A DNA stretch of 64,000 nucleotides, from positions 1-64,000 of the forward strand of contig MSHC01000007.1 of assembly GCA_001940995.1 (NCBI GenBank), given 5' to 3'. The position numbers and the translations under genes are program-made. Every line of letters begins with the position of its first letter. The first letter of the stretch is position 1. The notes under the pieces were generated by a model. It ran no database searches. It was given only the letters and a program-made list of their open reading frames with translations, and was not told the DNA's origin. Shown piece by piece: positions 24,746 to 32,683 of the stretch. This stretch comes from Ruminococcus sp. Phil15 (lineage in GTDB: Bacteria > Bacillota > Clostridia > Oscillospirales > Ruminococcaceae).

Positions 24746-27158
24746 CATCGACATAACCTCCTTCAATCAATAATGCTTTCATCTTGGCTTCTGCTTTCTT
24801 AACATTTTCCAAAGCTTCGAAATATTGTGCTCTCACTATTTCCGGAGCAACAATCTTTTGCTTCTTCTTTTCAATATAAGTATTTACTGCAAGTGTATTC
24901 CCTGCCGCATCTAAATCATCAATAGACACGATCTTACATTTTTCAATAACATCTTTGTAATCCTGATAGAGCTTAAACACTTCATTGATGTCTTTTTCCT
25001 CCATTACGTTCTGTGCACGTTTAGGAGTATAGATATTTGTTGCATCAATCAAGCAAACCTTACCTTTGTGTTCTGCTCTCTTATGATTATTCAAAAACAG
25101 AATACAAGCTGATACACCAGTTCCATAGAATACGCCACCTGCAAGAGCAACAACCGCTTCTATCAAATCACTTTTAATAAGCTGTTCGCGAATGTCTCCT
25201 TCTTTTCCGCTGTGGAATAGAACTCCCTGCGGAAGAACAACTGCAACTTTACCATCCATTGGTTTCATAGACTTAATCATATGCTGAAGCCAAGCAAAAT
25301 CCGCATTTGAGTCTGAAGGACATCCCCACATATTACGACCATACTTATCAGATTCAAAGCTATCAGCGCCCCACTTTTCCTGACCAAATGGTGGATTAGC
25401 AAGAACACAATTAAACTTCTGAAGTTCTCCGTGTTCAATGAACTTTGGTGTTCTAAGCGTATCTCCTTGTGCAACCTTAAAGTCACTAGCACCATGTAAG
25501 AACAAATTCATTCTTGCAATAGCTGATGTGGACAGATTATTCTCTTGACCATATATTCTTCCATAAGTCATTTGCTTATCGCCAATGTGACGAATTGCCT
25601 CAATTAACATACCGCCTGTTCCACATGCAGGATCATATACAGTATCTCCTGGCTTAGGATCCATAAGCATTACCATTAATTTTACAATCGTTCTCGGTGT
25701 GTAATACTCACCAGCATTCTTCTTAGATAAGTCAGCAAACTTTTTAATGAGATACTCATATGCGTCGCCCATTACATCAGCACTGTAGTTTTTATTACCA
25801 ACCTTTAGGCTGGACATATGCTCAATCAAGTCTTTTAATCTTTCATCCGTAAGCTTTGTTTTATCAGTCCAGGTTACATCATCAAAGCTTGAGAATACTC
25901 CACTAAGCGTTCCCGGATTCGCACGTTCGATACCGTTCATCGCTTTGACAATGAGCTTCCCAACATCCTGACTAGCATTTCTTAAATCCTTCCAATGACA
26001 TCCTTCCGGAATCACGAAACTATGATTTTCATCAAATGCTGCAAATTCTTCATCTCCACCTGAAAGTTCCAAAGCTTCCTGGGTTTCTTCATCATACACA
26101 TCACTTATTCTTTTAAAGAAAAGAATCGGTGTCACATAGTCTTTAAACTCATCTTGGTTAATTGGCCCTCTTAAAATATTACAAGCCTCGTATAAATGAG
26201 CAAATAGCTTCTGGCTAGTTGTCTCCTCATTTTCAGGGATAGAATCCTTCAATTCTTGATCCGCTGTTATGGTTGCTGATTGAATCATTGATTCTCGACC
26301 TCCTGTCTCTACTTTTTTATCTTTAGAACGTTTTATACCAACGCTCACATCATCATGCTTTTTCTCCATTACTGGAGGATACTTATTTTCAAATAGTATC
26401 AGCAACTGCAGTAACTTCTGATCCAAGAATGTTAATGCATGTTTTCTAATATCTGTTGGAATACCGTAATACGCTTCTGCAACTCCTCCACATATAGCAG
26501 CAACCGTATCACTGTCTCCACCGATAGATATTGCATTTCTAATTGCATCTTCGAACCCAGTAGATTCAAAGAATGCCTGTAACGCTTGTGGCACAGTTTC
26601 TTGGCAAGTTTCATTGAACTGATACGTATCTCGAATTTCGTTCAGGGTAAAATTCATAGGATAATAATTCTTATCAATGTAATCTCTTATTTCAAAGATA
26701 TTACTCCCTGTCTTTGCCATATAAATTGCAACAGCAGTGGCTTCAGCTCCCTTAATTCCTTCCGGATGATTATGACTAACTTCAGTTACTAATTTTGAAA
26801 GTTCCTTTGCTTCCTCAATACTATTTGCTGCAAGTCCTGCGGCACTTACTCTCATGGCAGCTCCATTGCCAAAACTGTTATAAGGCTTAGGATTCTTCGA
26901 AAAAATCCATCCATAAAAACTTCCGCCATATCCGCAATCAGGATAATTCCTACCAACATTTTGCATGCACTCAACTACATTTTTGGATAAATCACTATGA
27001 TCTTCTTTGCTTATCAATATTGCCTGTGCAATCGCAAGACTCATGATACTATCATCAGTCGGAAAACACTTGTAAGTTAAAAACTCAAACTCCTTACTTC
27101 TGTGATTATTCCATTCAAAACGAGACCCAACGATATCTCCGATAATCGCGCCTAACAT
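24738..27158 (-). CDS. ADP-ribosylglycohydrolase fused to a type I methyltransferase subunit M
   Basis: 806 residues in one uninterrupted frame. Residues 1-265 are an ADP-ribosylglycohydrolase (DraG/ARH-type): MLGAIIGDIVGSRFEW, metal-binding FPTDDSIM (34-37), NSFGNGAAMRVSAAG, HNHPEGIKGAEATA, and SIGGDSDTVAAICGGVAEAY (213-218 supplies the second Asp pair); both Mg sites look intact. After a linker, residues about 291-806 are a full HsdM: KRISDVYDEE, YYTPRTIVKLM, YDPACGTGGMLIEAI (near 508), LANPPFGQEKW (near 588). An internal ATG at 26288 with its own GGAGG 10 nt upstream could also make a normal 516-residue HsdM. Such hydrolases remove ADP-ribose from proteins or nucleic acid. Confidence 0.9.
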   Translation of the reverse strand: MLGAIIGDIVGSRFEWNNHRSKEFEFLTYKCFPTDDSIMSLAIAQAILISKEDHSDLSKNVVECMQNVGRNYPDCGYGGSFYGWIFSKNPKPYNSFGNGAAMRVSAAGLAANSIEEAKELSKLVTEVSHNHPEGIKGAEATAVAIYMAKTGSNIFEIRDYIDKNYYPMNFTLNEIRDTYQFNETCQETVPQALQAFFESTGFEDAIRNAISIGGDSDTVAAICGGVAEAYYGIPTDIRKHALTFLDQKLLQLLILFENKYPPVMEKKHDDVSVGIKRSKDKKVETGGRESMIQSATITADQELKDSIPENEETTSQKLFAHLYEACNILRGPINQDEFKDYVTPILFFKRISDVYDEETQEALELSGGDEEFAAFDENHSFVIPEGCHWKDLRNASQDVGKLIVKAMNGIERANPGTLSGVFSSFDDVTWTDKTKLTDERLKDLIEHMSSLKVGNKNYSADVMGDAYEYLIKKFADLSKKNAGEYYTPRTIVKLMVMLMDPKPGDTVYDPACGTGGMLIEAIRHIGDKQMTYGRIYGQENNLSTSAIARMNLFLHGASDFKVAQGDTLRTPKFIEHGELQKFNCVLANPPFGQEKWGADSFESDKYGRNMWGCPSDSNADFAWLQHMIKSMKPMDGKVAVVLPQGVLFHSGKEGDIREQLIKSDLIEAVVALAGGVFYGTGVSACILFLNNHKRAEHKGKVCLIDATNIYTPKRAQNVMEEKDINEVFKLYQDYKDVIEKCKIVSIDDLDAAGNTLAVNTYIEKKKQKIVAPEIVRAQYFEALENVKKAEAKMKALLIEGGYVDEQ

Positions 27159-27170
27159 CTAACGACCTCC

Positions 27171-28784
27171 TTAAATTCTTGCTTGAAGCCTTGACAAAGT
27201 TGAATACCATCTGTCTTCTGCTTCTTGAATAGCTTTTTTATATGCTTCAAGTTCTCTCGTATATTCCTCAGCTATAGATTTTTGTTCATCGATCGAAGGA
27301 AGTGGAATTTCTATATTATTTAATTCCTTATAACTTATATTCATTACAGCCGTACCCTGCTGTCTTGTAACTAACATCTTTCTTCCAAGAGGACTATCAA
27401 AGAAAAGTTTTAAATAAGTAGTGGATAAGCTCTCATCTGTAGCACGGATAACAATTACATTTGATGAAGCAATACACGGATATGCTTGTTCCTCAAAAAT
27501 CGCAATTCTGATTGCCGTTCCTCTTGCCGGTATTAACAAATCACCTGTTTGAAGAATGTAGTTTGTAATCTTACGTTCCTCTTCTTCAAGATGATCTAAA
27601 GATGAATAGTCAATTTCATATTCGCCGATATTAGAAATATTAACAACGCCAATACTTCCATTCATATCTTTTCGATTGACGGACTTTCCTCTGAAAATGG
27701 AAGCAACAGTCCCCAGCTCTTGCTTTTTCACATTAGATTCCTGAAACTTTATCCAATCTTCATCTTGTGCTTCAAAAATTCGATCAACGTTCCAATCTCC
27801 CATATCTGTTAATTCATCTTCAAGTACAAAAGTATCATCTTGAAGCACAAGCTTCTTATTACCTGTCTTACGAGCATTATCATCTTCAAAAACAAATCTT
27901 TTTATGGTTACTTCATCTGTTCTTCCTGTTGTAATCGTAATAAGAAATGTCTTCACTCCTGTATTTTCAAAAATCCCTGACGGTAAATCTGAAATTTCTT
28001 TTAAACAATACATAGACTGTAAGAACTCTCTCAATTCTTTGACACTTCCACCCGCGTAAGTTATCTTTGCCGGAAGAACAATCGATAGAATACCTTCACT
28101 TCTAAGATGAAGTGAAAGGTTTTCAGCAGCAATCATGTCATATTCTCTGCAAATAAACTCTGAGCTCTCATCCGCTTTATCTCTTACTCCAAATACCGGA
28201 ACCGAAAGAATCAAATCAAATTTTTCAGATGTAAACTCATACTGATAAATGTTAGTCTGTTTAATATCTACCATTTCATTATCTTCAAACATCTCGTTAA
28301 AGACCTTATAATAGAAAGCATCCATAGTGGTTAATGTAAAATGTGAATCACTATGTGCCTCAACCAAACCTTTTAAAAACGGTGAAAACTTTTCCGCTTC
28401 AGTAATAAGTACCTCTTGAAATCCATCAATGAAGTTTTTCTCCATTTCCTTAACTACCGATTCAGGAACTCTAAACTTGGCTCGTGAATCTCCATATTCC
28501 AAGATATCCGCCCATGTTAACTCTTCAAATCCTTGTAATGTTCTGTAAATATCAATAAATCTTTCTTTTTCTGGAAATGGATTAGTAATCTCAAAATCCT
28601 TAGAAACACTACACATTAATTCGTATAGCTCATCATAATCCATTTCATTGCATGCACATTCTTGCAGCACCATAACCTTCTTTAAAACAGCGAGCACACT
28701 CTGGTATTCACTTGGTGTATTATTGCCTCTTATTGCGTTGAAAAACGAATATATTCTATCAATTCTTCTATTGTTCCTTTTCAT
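27171..28784 (-). CDS. Degenerate HsdM-like methylase fused to a single HsdS target-recognition domain
   Basis: About 537 residues. Residues 1-340 follow the fold order of an N6-adenine methylase (FTLTTMDAFYYKVFNEMF, SEKFDLILSVPVFG, LRSEGILSIVLPAKITYAGG, PSGIFENTGVKTFLIT) but the AdoMet motif I (xxDPxCGxG) is absent and NPPY/F is replaced by SVPVF near residue 195, so catalysis is unlikely. Residues about 355-537 form one HsdS-type TRD plus spacer helix (LGTVASIFRGKSVNRKDM, GTAVMNISYKELNNIEIPLPS, DEQKSIAEEYTRELEAYKK). Start chosen from GGAGG 8 nt before MKRNNRR. First gene after the operon promoter. It may act as a second specificity factor for the HsdM copies. Confidence 0.82.
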   Translation of the reverse strand: MKRNNRRIDRIYSFFNAIRGNNTPSEYQSVLAVLKKVMVLQECACNEMDYDELYELMCSVSKDFEITNPFPEKERFIDIYRTLQGFEELTWADILEYGDSRAKFRVPESVVKEMEKNFIDGFQEVLITEAEKFSPFLKGLVEAHSDSHFTLTTMDAFYYKVFNEMFEDNEMVDIKQTNIYQYEFTSEKFDLILSVPVFGVRDKADESSEFICREYDMIAAENLSLHLRSEGILSIVLPAKITYAGGSVKELREFLQSMYCLKEISDLPSGIFENTGVKTFLITITTGRTDEVTIKRFVFEDDNARKTGNKKLVLQDDTFVLEDELTDMGDWNVDRIFEAQDEDWIKFQESNVKKQELGTVASIFRGKSVNRKDMNGSIGVVNISNIGEYEIDYSSLDHLEEEERKITNYILQTGDLLIPARGTAIRIAIFEEQAYPCIASSNVIVIRATDESLSTTYLKLFFDSPLGRKMLVTRQQGTAVMNISYKELNNIEIPLPSIDEQKSIAEEYTRELEAYKKAIQEAEDRWYSTLSRLQARI

Positions 28785-28828
28785 TATCAGCACCTCCCGC
28801 TGTAAGATATTTTCAACCTTCTAACGAT

Positions 28829-28857
28829 ACTATATCACCGTCGATATTCTATGTCAA
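28829..28857 (-). promoter_or_regulatory. Strong promoter of the restriction/defence operon
   Basis: Minus strand TTGACA (28857-28852), 17-nt spacer, TATAGT (28834-28829). It is about 45 nt upstream of the first gene, and no other clear promoter was noticed in the following gene run. Confidence 0.8.
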
Positions 28858-28862
28858 TACTT

Positions 28863-28882
28863 TTTGGTATTCTAATACCAAA
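28863..28882. promoter_or_regulatory. Perfect palindrome directly upstream of the operon -35 box
   Basis: TTTGGTATT and AATACCAAA with a 2-nt centre, 5 nt from the -35. The position fits an operator or activator site controlling the defence operon. The binding protein is unknown; no dedicated regulator gene is adjacent. Confidence 0.6.
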
Positions 28883-28893
28883 TTTACAAAACA

Positions 28894-28933
28894 TTAAAAA
28901 ATTAGCGGTACAAATCATAATGATCTATACCGC
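28894..28933 (-). terminator. Intrinsic terminator after the SymE-type gene
   Basis: GCGGTA/TACCGC outer stem with an inner ATCAT/ATGAT stem, followed on the minus strand by TAATTTTTT. It separates symE from the downstream restriction operon. Confidence 0.75.
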
Positions 28934-28940
28934 ATTCATC

Positions 28941-29411
28941 TTAATCAGCAACTTTAATTTCAAGATCTCCATCACCTTTACAAGTAACTTCGATAATATT
29001 TCCAATTTCAAATCCCCACTCCTCAAGCCACGCTCCTTTAAGAATAATTGTAGGCGTCTGTTTGTTATTACTTGAATTCTGTGAATAAACTTTCAATCTA
29101 CGAGCAGGCTGTTCAGAAATAATCTCTCCGCGTTCCTTTTTTTGCCTAGCCTTTTCCAACAAACTGTTATCATAAACTTTGATTTCTTCAATCGCGTCAA
29201 CAACTGTTCTGCACAATTTGTAGTCTCGATAATGGGTATCAAACTCTTTCTTCTGATAAAGTTTAACCTTATTTGCCGCTTCGAATTGATTCTTAAACAC
29301 GTTCCAACAACACCCTGTATTCAGCGATTGCAGTTCGACGTACTGCTGTTCTTCCCTTATAATTCGAAAATAAGGGTCAGCAAAAAATCTATGCTCCTTT
29401 TTAGTGAACAT
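28941..29411 (-). CDS. SymE-type protein (type I addiction toxin fold)
   Basis: 156 residues. The C terminus PTIILKGAWLEEWGFEIGN followed by VTCKGDGDLEIKV matches the SymE toxin domain (P-x-I-x-L-x-G-x-W-L-x-x-x-G-F, AbrB-like swapped hairpin). The N-terminal 95 residues are extra compared with E. coli SymE (about 113 residues) and unrecognised. In E. coli symE lies beside the hsdRMS type I restriction genes and is an SOS-induced endoribonuclease or nucleoid-condensing protein held down by an antisense RNA. The same neighbourhood is seen here. GAGGAGG precedes the ATG. It may be a toxin or a DNA-binding regulator. Confidence 0.78.
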   Translation of the reverse strand: MFTKKEHRFFADPYFRIIREEQQYVELQSLNTGCCWNVFKNQFEAANKVKLYQKKEFDTHYRDYKLCRTVVDAIEEIKVYDNSLLEKARQKKERGEIISEQPARRLKVYSQNSSNNKQTPTIILKGAWLEEWGFEIGNIIEVTCKGDGDLEIKVAD

Positions 29412-29572
29412 TAAATCCTCCTCTTTTTATTAGATTTTGTATGTGTGATAGTCTGCACCGGACTTGGTGCACGATTGAAGATCAGACTGCCAAAATGAAT
29501 TGTGATAATATGGGGGCTACCATCAATATTAAGATGTATAAGTGTGGTTACGAAAGAAATCAAGGTATTTCC

Positions 29573-29601
29573 ACTATAAACCATTTGGTTGAAATCCGCA
29601 A
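29573..29601 (-). promoter_or_regulatory. Promoter of the SymE-type gene
   Basis: Minus strand TTGCGG (29601-29596), 17-nt spacer, TATAGT (29578-29573), giving a leader of about 155 nt before the ATG. The spacer contains AACCAAATGGTT, an imperfect dyad. No gene was found in 29412-29790, which otherwise holds AT-rich island-end DNA with a GAACCC/GGGTTC hairpin at 29621-29638. Confidence 0.6.
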
Positions 29602-29790
29602 CACAATATCGTTATAATATGAACCCTCTTTAGGGTTCACTTTCCTTATATCTATCCCCTAGTGTCAACCTCCGATTATGGACCAGTTCTAACACAAACG
29701 ATAAGATAGATAAAAACATAGGCTTTCCAGCAGCTATACGCACTCATTAACGATAGCTCTCTGAAAAGCCTTATAAACTCTACACTTTAT

Positions 29791-31161
29791 TTACTTATTA
29801 GGGTTCACCTTTGACATCAATACAACCGTCTCAACGTGCGTTGTGCGGGGAAAAAGGTCTACGGGGCGGCATTTCTGAATTTCATAACCGTTGTCGCAGA
29901 GATATGCGCAGTCACGAGCGCAGGTTGCGTGGTTGCAGGAAACCATAACTATACGATTTGGAGAAAGCTTTACCATACTTTCAAGGCTCAGAGCGTCGCA
30001 GCCCTTTCTAGCAGGGTCGGCGATTATAACATCCGGGCGTACTCCCCTTTTGATAAGCTCCGAGGCGGCGGTTCCTGCGTCGCCGCAGATAAACTCCGCA
30101 TTCTCTACCCCGTTAAGCCTTGCATTTCGTTTTGCGTTTTCTATGGCAGGCTTTACAATCTCGATTCCGATGAGCCTCTTTACTTTATCCGCAATAGAAA
30201 GACCTATCGTGCCTGCTCCACAATACAGGTCTATGAGCGTTTCACCACCCTTTAGGTCGGCATACTCTGCGGCAATCTCATACAGCTTTTCTGCCTGCTT
30301 TGTGTTGACCTGATAGAACGAAAGCGGTGATATCTCGATCTTCCTTCCGCACATAACATCGCAGATCGTGTCCTTGCCGAATATAGTAACGCACCTGTCC
30401 CCCAGCACAACGTTCGTCGGCTTGGGATTTATGTTCAAAACCACGCTCACAATCTGCGGAAAGCTTTTTATGACACGCTCCGCAAGCTCGTCATACTCAT
30501 GGGTTTCCTTTGAGGTTACAAGACAAAGCATCGTTTCCTTTGTGTTTTCGCCCCGTCTTATGTAGATGTGACGCAATAATCCCTTATGGCTTACCTCGTC
30601 ATAGCAGGTAAGCTTTTTTTCGTTCTGGTATTTCAGCACCTCTCTGACTATCTCGAAAAACTCAGGCGGCTGAAGCTTGCAGTCGCTTATCGGCATTACC
30701 CTGTGGGAACGCTTCGAGTAAAAGCCTGCTACGGCTTTTCCGTCAACGTCTGCAACGGGAAGCTGAATTTTATTTCGGTAATAGTCCTCGCATTCACAGC
30801 CGAGGATTTCTTCAAACTCAGGCGACAGCTTGCCTATCCTCTCAAAAGAATCCCTGACAAAGCCCTGCTTTACAGACAGCTCCTCTTTATATGTAAAATG
30901 CCTGAACGAACAGCCCCCGCACTTGCAGAAAGCCTCGCAGTCGCTTTGCCGCCTTTTGTCGGACGGAATTTGTATACTGTCAACAATTCCGTAAGCGTAG
31001 CTTTTTGCGGTCTTTACTATCTTGCAGCTTATCCTGTCGCCGACCGCTGTATAAGGCACGAAAACCGCCATGCCGCCGTCAGCCCTGCCTACGCCGTTGC
31101 CCTCGTTTGTCATTCCGTTTATCTCTAAAGTGATAAAATCATTCTTCTCTAGCTTTTTCAA
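29791..31161 (-). CDS. rlmD: 23S rRNA (uracil-C5)-methyltransferase, RlmD/TrmA family
   Basis: 456 residues. TRAM domain at the N terminus (EGNGVGRADGGMAVFVP), Fe-S cysteine cluster (DCEAFCKCGGCSFRHF), AdoMet core IDLYCGAGTIGLSIADKVKRL, IIADPARKGCD, and the catalytic cysteine motif VMVSCNHATCARDCAYL. It makes 5-methyluridine in rRNA; exact position is family knowledge. The last 15 codons form one copy of the island's att-like repeat, so the 3' end has probably been replaced by the element while keeping the frame. Overlaps the hemZ stop by 23 nt. Confidence 0.92.
   Translation of the reverse strand: MKKLEKNDFITLEINGMTNEGNGVGRADGGMAVFVPYTAVGDRISCKIVKTAKSYAYGIVDSIQIPSDKRRQSDCEAFCKCGGCSFRHFTYKEELSVKQGFVRDSFERIGKLSPEFEEILGCECEDYYRNKIQLPVADVDGKAVAGFYSKRSHRVMPISDCKLQPPEFFEIVREVLKYQNEKKLTCYDEVSHKGLLRHIYIRRGENTKETMLCLVTSKETHEYDELAERVIKSFPQIVSVVLNINPKPTNVVLGDRCVTIFGKDTICDVMCGRKIEISPLSFYQVNTKQAEKLYEIAAEYADLKGGETLIDLYCGAGTIGLSIADKVKRLIGIEIVKPAIENAKRNARLNGVENAEFICGDAGTAASELIKRGVRPDVIIADPARKGCDALSLESMVKLSPNRIVMVSCNHATCARDCAYLCDNGYEIQKCRPVDLFPRTTHVETVVLMSKVNPNK
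29811..29838. repeat. Right att-like direct repeat within the rlmD 3' end
   Basis: TTGACATCAATAC followed 6 nt later by CTCAAC; pairs with 4096-4123 (23/28 identical). It encodes HVETVVLMS of RlmD. Confidence 0.75.
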
Positions 31162-32647
31162 GGGTAAAAAACTCCTCTATTTCCTTTTTCTTTTGCAGCA
31201 TAAGGTCAAAATGCTTGTTATATTCAAGCGGAAGCTTATAGTTGAAGATCCTCTTTAATCTGTCCCATTTCCTGTCTACAAGCTTTGTCGAGCCGCCTGC
31301 TCCTACTGCTATAATAGTCTGATTTTCCTCCATAATGAAGGTATTATAAAGACTTTCCCTGCCCGGCTTTGACCAGCCTATGTTCTCCTGATTGTCGAGC
31401 ATATTTCTCTGCCTGTAAAGATAATACGGAAGATAACCGTTCTCAACAAGCCTGTCTGTAGCATAGTCTATCATCTGCTCGGTTTTCATATCTAGGTTCT
31501 TGTCCTCAGTCTGGTTAAGATCGGAAGTACGCTTTATGGAGAGCGTGTGCACCGTGATGTTTTCAGGCTGAAGCTCTATAATTCCGTCTATCGTCTGCAT
31601 GAAGCTTTCAAGCGTATCGGTTGGCAGACCTGCGATAAGGTCGGTGTTTATTACTTCAAAGCCCTTGCTCCTTGCAAGCTCGTATGCGTCATAAAACTGC
31701 TCTACGGTATGCTTCCTGCCTATCGCACGAAGCACGCAGTCGCTTAATGTCTGAGGATTTATGGAAATTCTCTTTGCTCCGCCGTTTTTAATGGCGTCAA
31801 GCTTTGCCTCGGTTATAGTGTCCGCCCTGCCTGCTTCGACCGTGTACTCCCTGACAGTCGAGGTGTCAAAGCTTTCTTCGATTGTCTGCATAATTGCCTC
31901 TATATAACAAGCGTCAATCGCCGTCGGTGTGCCACCGCCGAAATAAACCGTATCAAGCCTTTTGCCGAGCCTTGTCATAAGCTCTCCCGTATGTCTTATT
32001 TCTGCACAGAGGTTTGTAACATACTGAGGAATAAGCGAAAGACTGCTTTCCACCGACTGCGACACAAAACTGCAATATGAGCATCTCGACGTGCAGAACG
32101 GTATGGAAACATAGAGCGAGAAGGAGTCGTCGTCAAGCTCCGAAAGTATCCTTTCCTGCACCTTTGCAACGGCAAACGCCACGTTTATCTTCTTGGTACT
32201 GCACAGAAAATCCTCCGACAGCTTTTTTCTTATCTCGCCGTCGGAAAGACCCTTTGCGCTCATAGCGTTGATTTGCTTCACCGGTCGGACTCCCGTTATA
32301 ATGCCCCATTGCGGAGTAAGACCCGTAATTCTCGAAAGGCAGGTGTAGAGATATCTTGCAAGCGTCATCTCGCAGGCGCTTCGGTAATCTTTTTCGCTGT
32401 TTAGTACAAGTCCTGCTTCGCTTGCAACAGTGCCGTTTATTCTGCAAAGCACATATAGGTAGGTCATAACTCCCCTTTGTTCCCTTTTCACAAAGCATAT
32501 ATCGCCCTCATGCCCCTCCTCGGTGGGAGAAACCGTTATCTTGAAATTCTGAGCAGGCAAAAACAGCTTTACTACGCCCTCAAGCTCATACTTAAAGTCC
32601 ATTGAACTGAATATAAGTGTCATATTTGTCTGTCCACACAAAAGCAT
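31139..32647 (-). CDS. hemZ: Coproporphyrinogen III dehydrogenase-like radical SAM protein HemZ
   Basis: 502 residues. The radical SAM motif is SIPFCTSRCSYCSF (CxxxCxxC). VYFGGGTPTAIDA, TVEAGRADTIT, RISINPQTL and VINTDLIAGLPTDTLES follow the HemN/HemZ order. The N-terminal 150 residues (FKYELEGVVKLFLP) are the HemZ-specific extension. Two starts are possible: 32647, with GAGGAG about 10 nt upstream, and 32623 (MTLIFSSMDFKYEL), which fits relatives better. Likely oxygen-independent coproporphyrinogen oxidation or a haem-chaperone role. Co-transcribed with rlmD. Confidence 0.88.
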   Translation of the reverse strand: MLLCGQTNMTLIFSSMDFKYELEGVVKLFLPAQNFKITVSPTEEGHEGDICFVKREQRGVMTYLYVLCRINGTVASEAGLVLNSEKDYRSACEMTLARYLYTCLSRITGLTPQWGIITGVRPVKQINAMSAKGLSDGEIRKKLSEDFLCSTKKINVAFAVAKVQERILSELDDDSFSLYVSIPFCTSRCSYCSFVSQSVESSLSLIPQYVTNLCAEIRHTGELMTRLGKRLDTVYFGGGTPTAIDACYIEAIMQTIEESFDTSTVREYTVEAGRADTITEAKLDAIKNGGAKRISINPQTLSDCVLRAIGRKHTVEQFYDAYELARSKGFEVINTDLIAGLPTDTLESFMQTIDGIIELQPENITVHTLSIKRTSDLNQTEDKNLDMKTEQMIDYATDRLVENGYLPYYLYRQRNMLDNQENIGWSKPGRESLYNTFIMEENQTIIAVGAGGSTKLVDRKWDRLKRIFNYKLPLEYNKHFDLMLQKKKEIEEFFTLEKAREE

Positions 32648-32683
32648 TTGCGTGGTACTCCTCTCTTTTATGTCTGTCTATTA

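Larger units (their letters stand above)
4096..29838. mobile_element. Genomic (defence) island inserted at the 3' end of rlmD
   Basis: The segment is bounded by two copies of a 28-nt sequence (4096-4123 and 29811-29838; 23/28 identical, first 13 identical) that corresponds to the last codons of rlmD (HVExVVLMS in both copies). Inside are phage/ICE-type replication and regulatory genes at the left and a dense set of restriction and other defence genes at the right, visibly more AT-rich than the flanks. No integrase, excisionase or mobilisation gene was found, so the element is probably a relic or a satellite relying on a helper. Boundaries are inferred from the repeats. Confidence 0.75.

Noticed and set aside
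19273-28784. BREX, DISARM or Dnd-type modification system
   Set aside because: No PglZ, BrxL, DrmA/B or DndB-E-type proteins; the genes match type I restriction subunits.
29412-29790. Integrase gene at the right end of the island
   Set aside because: No frame of useful length or recombinase motif; only promoter-like and hairpin sequence.
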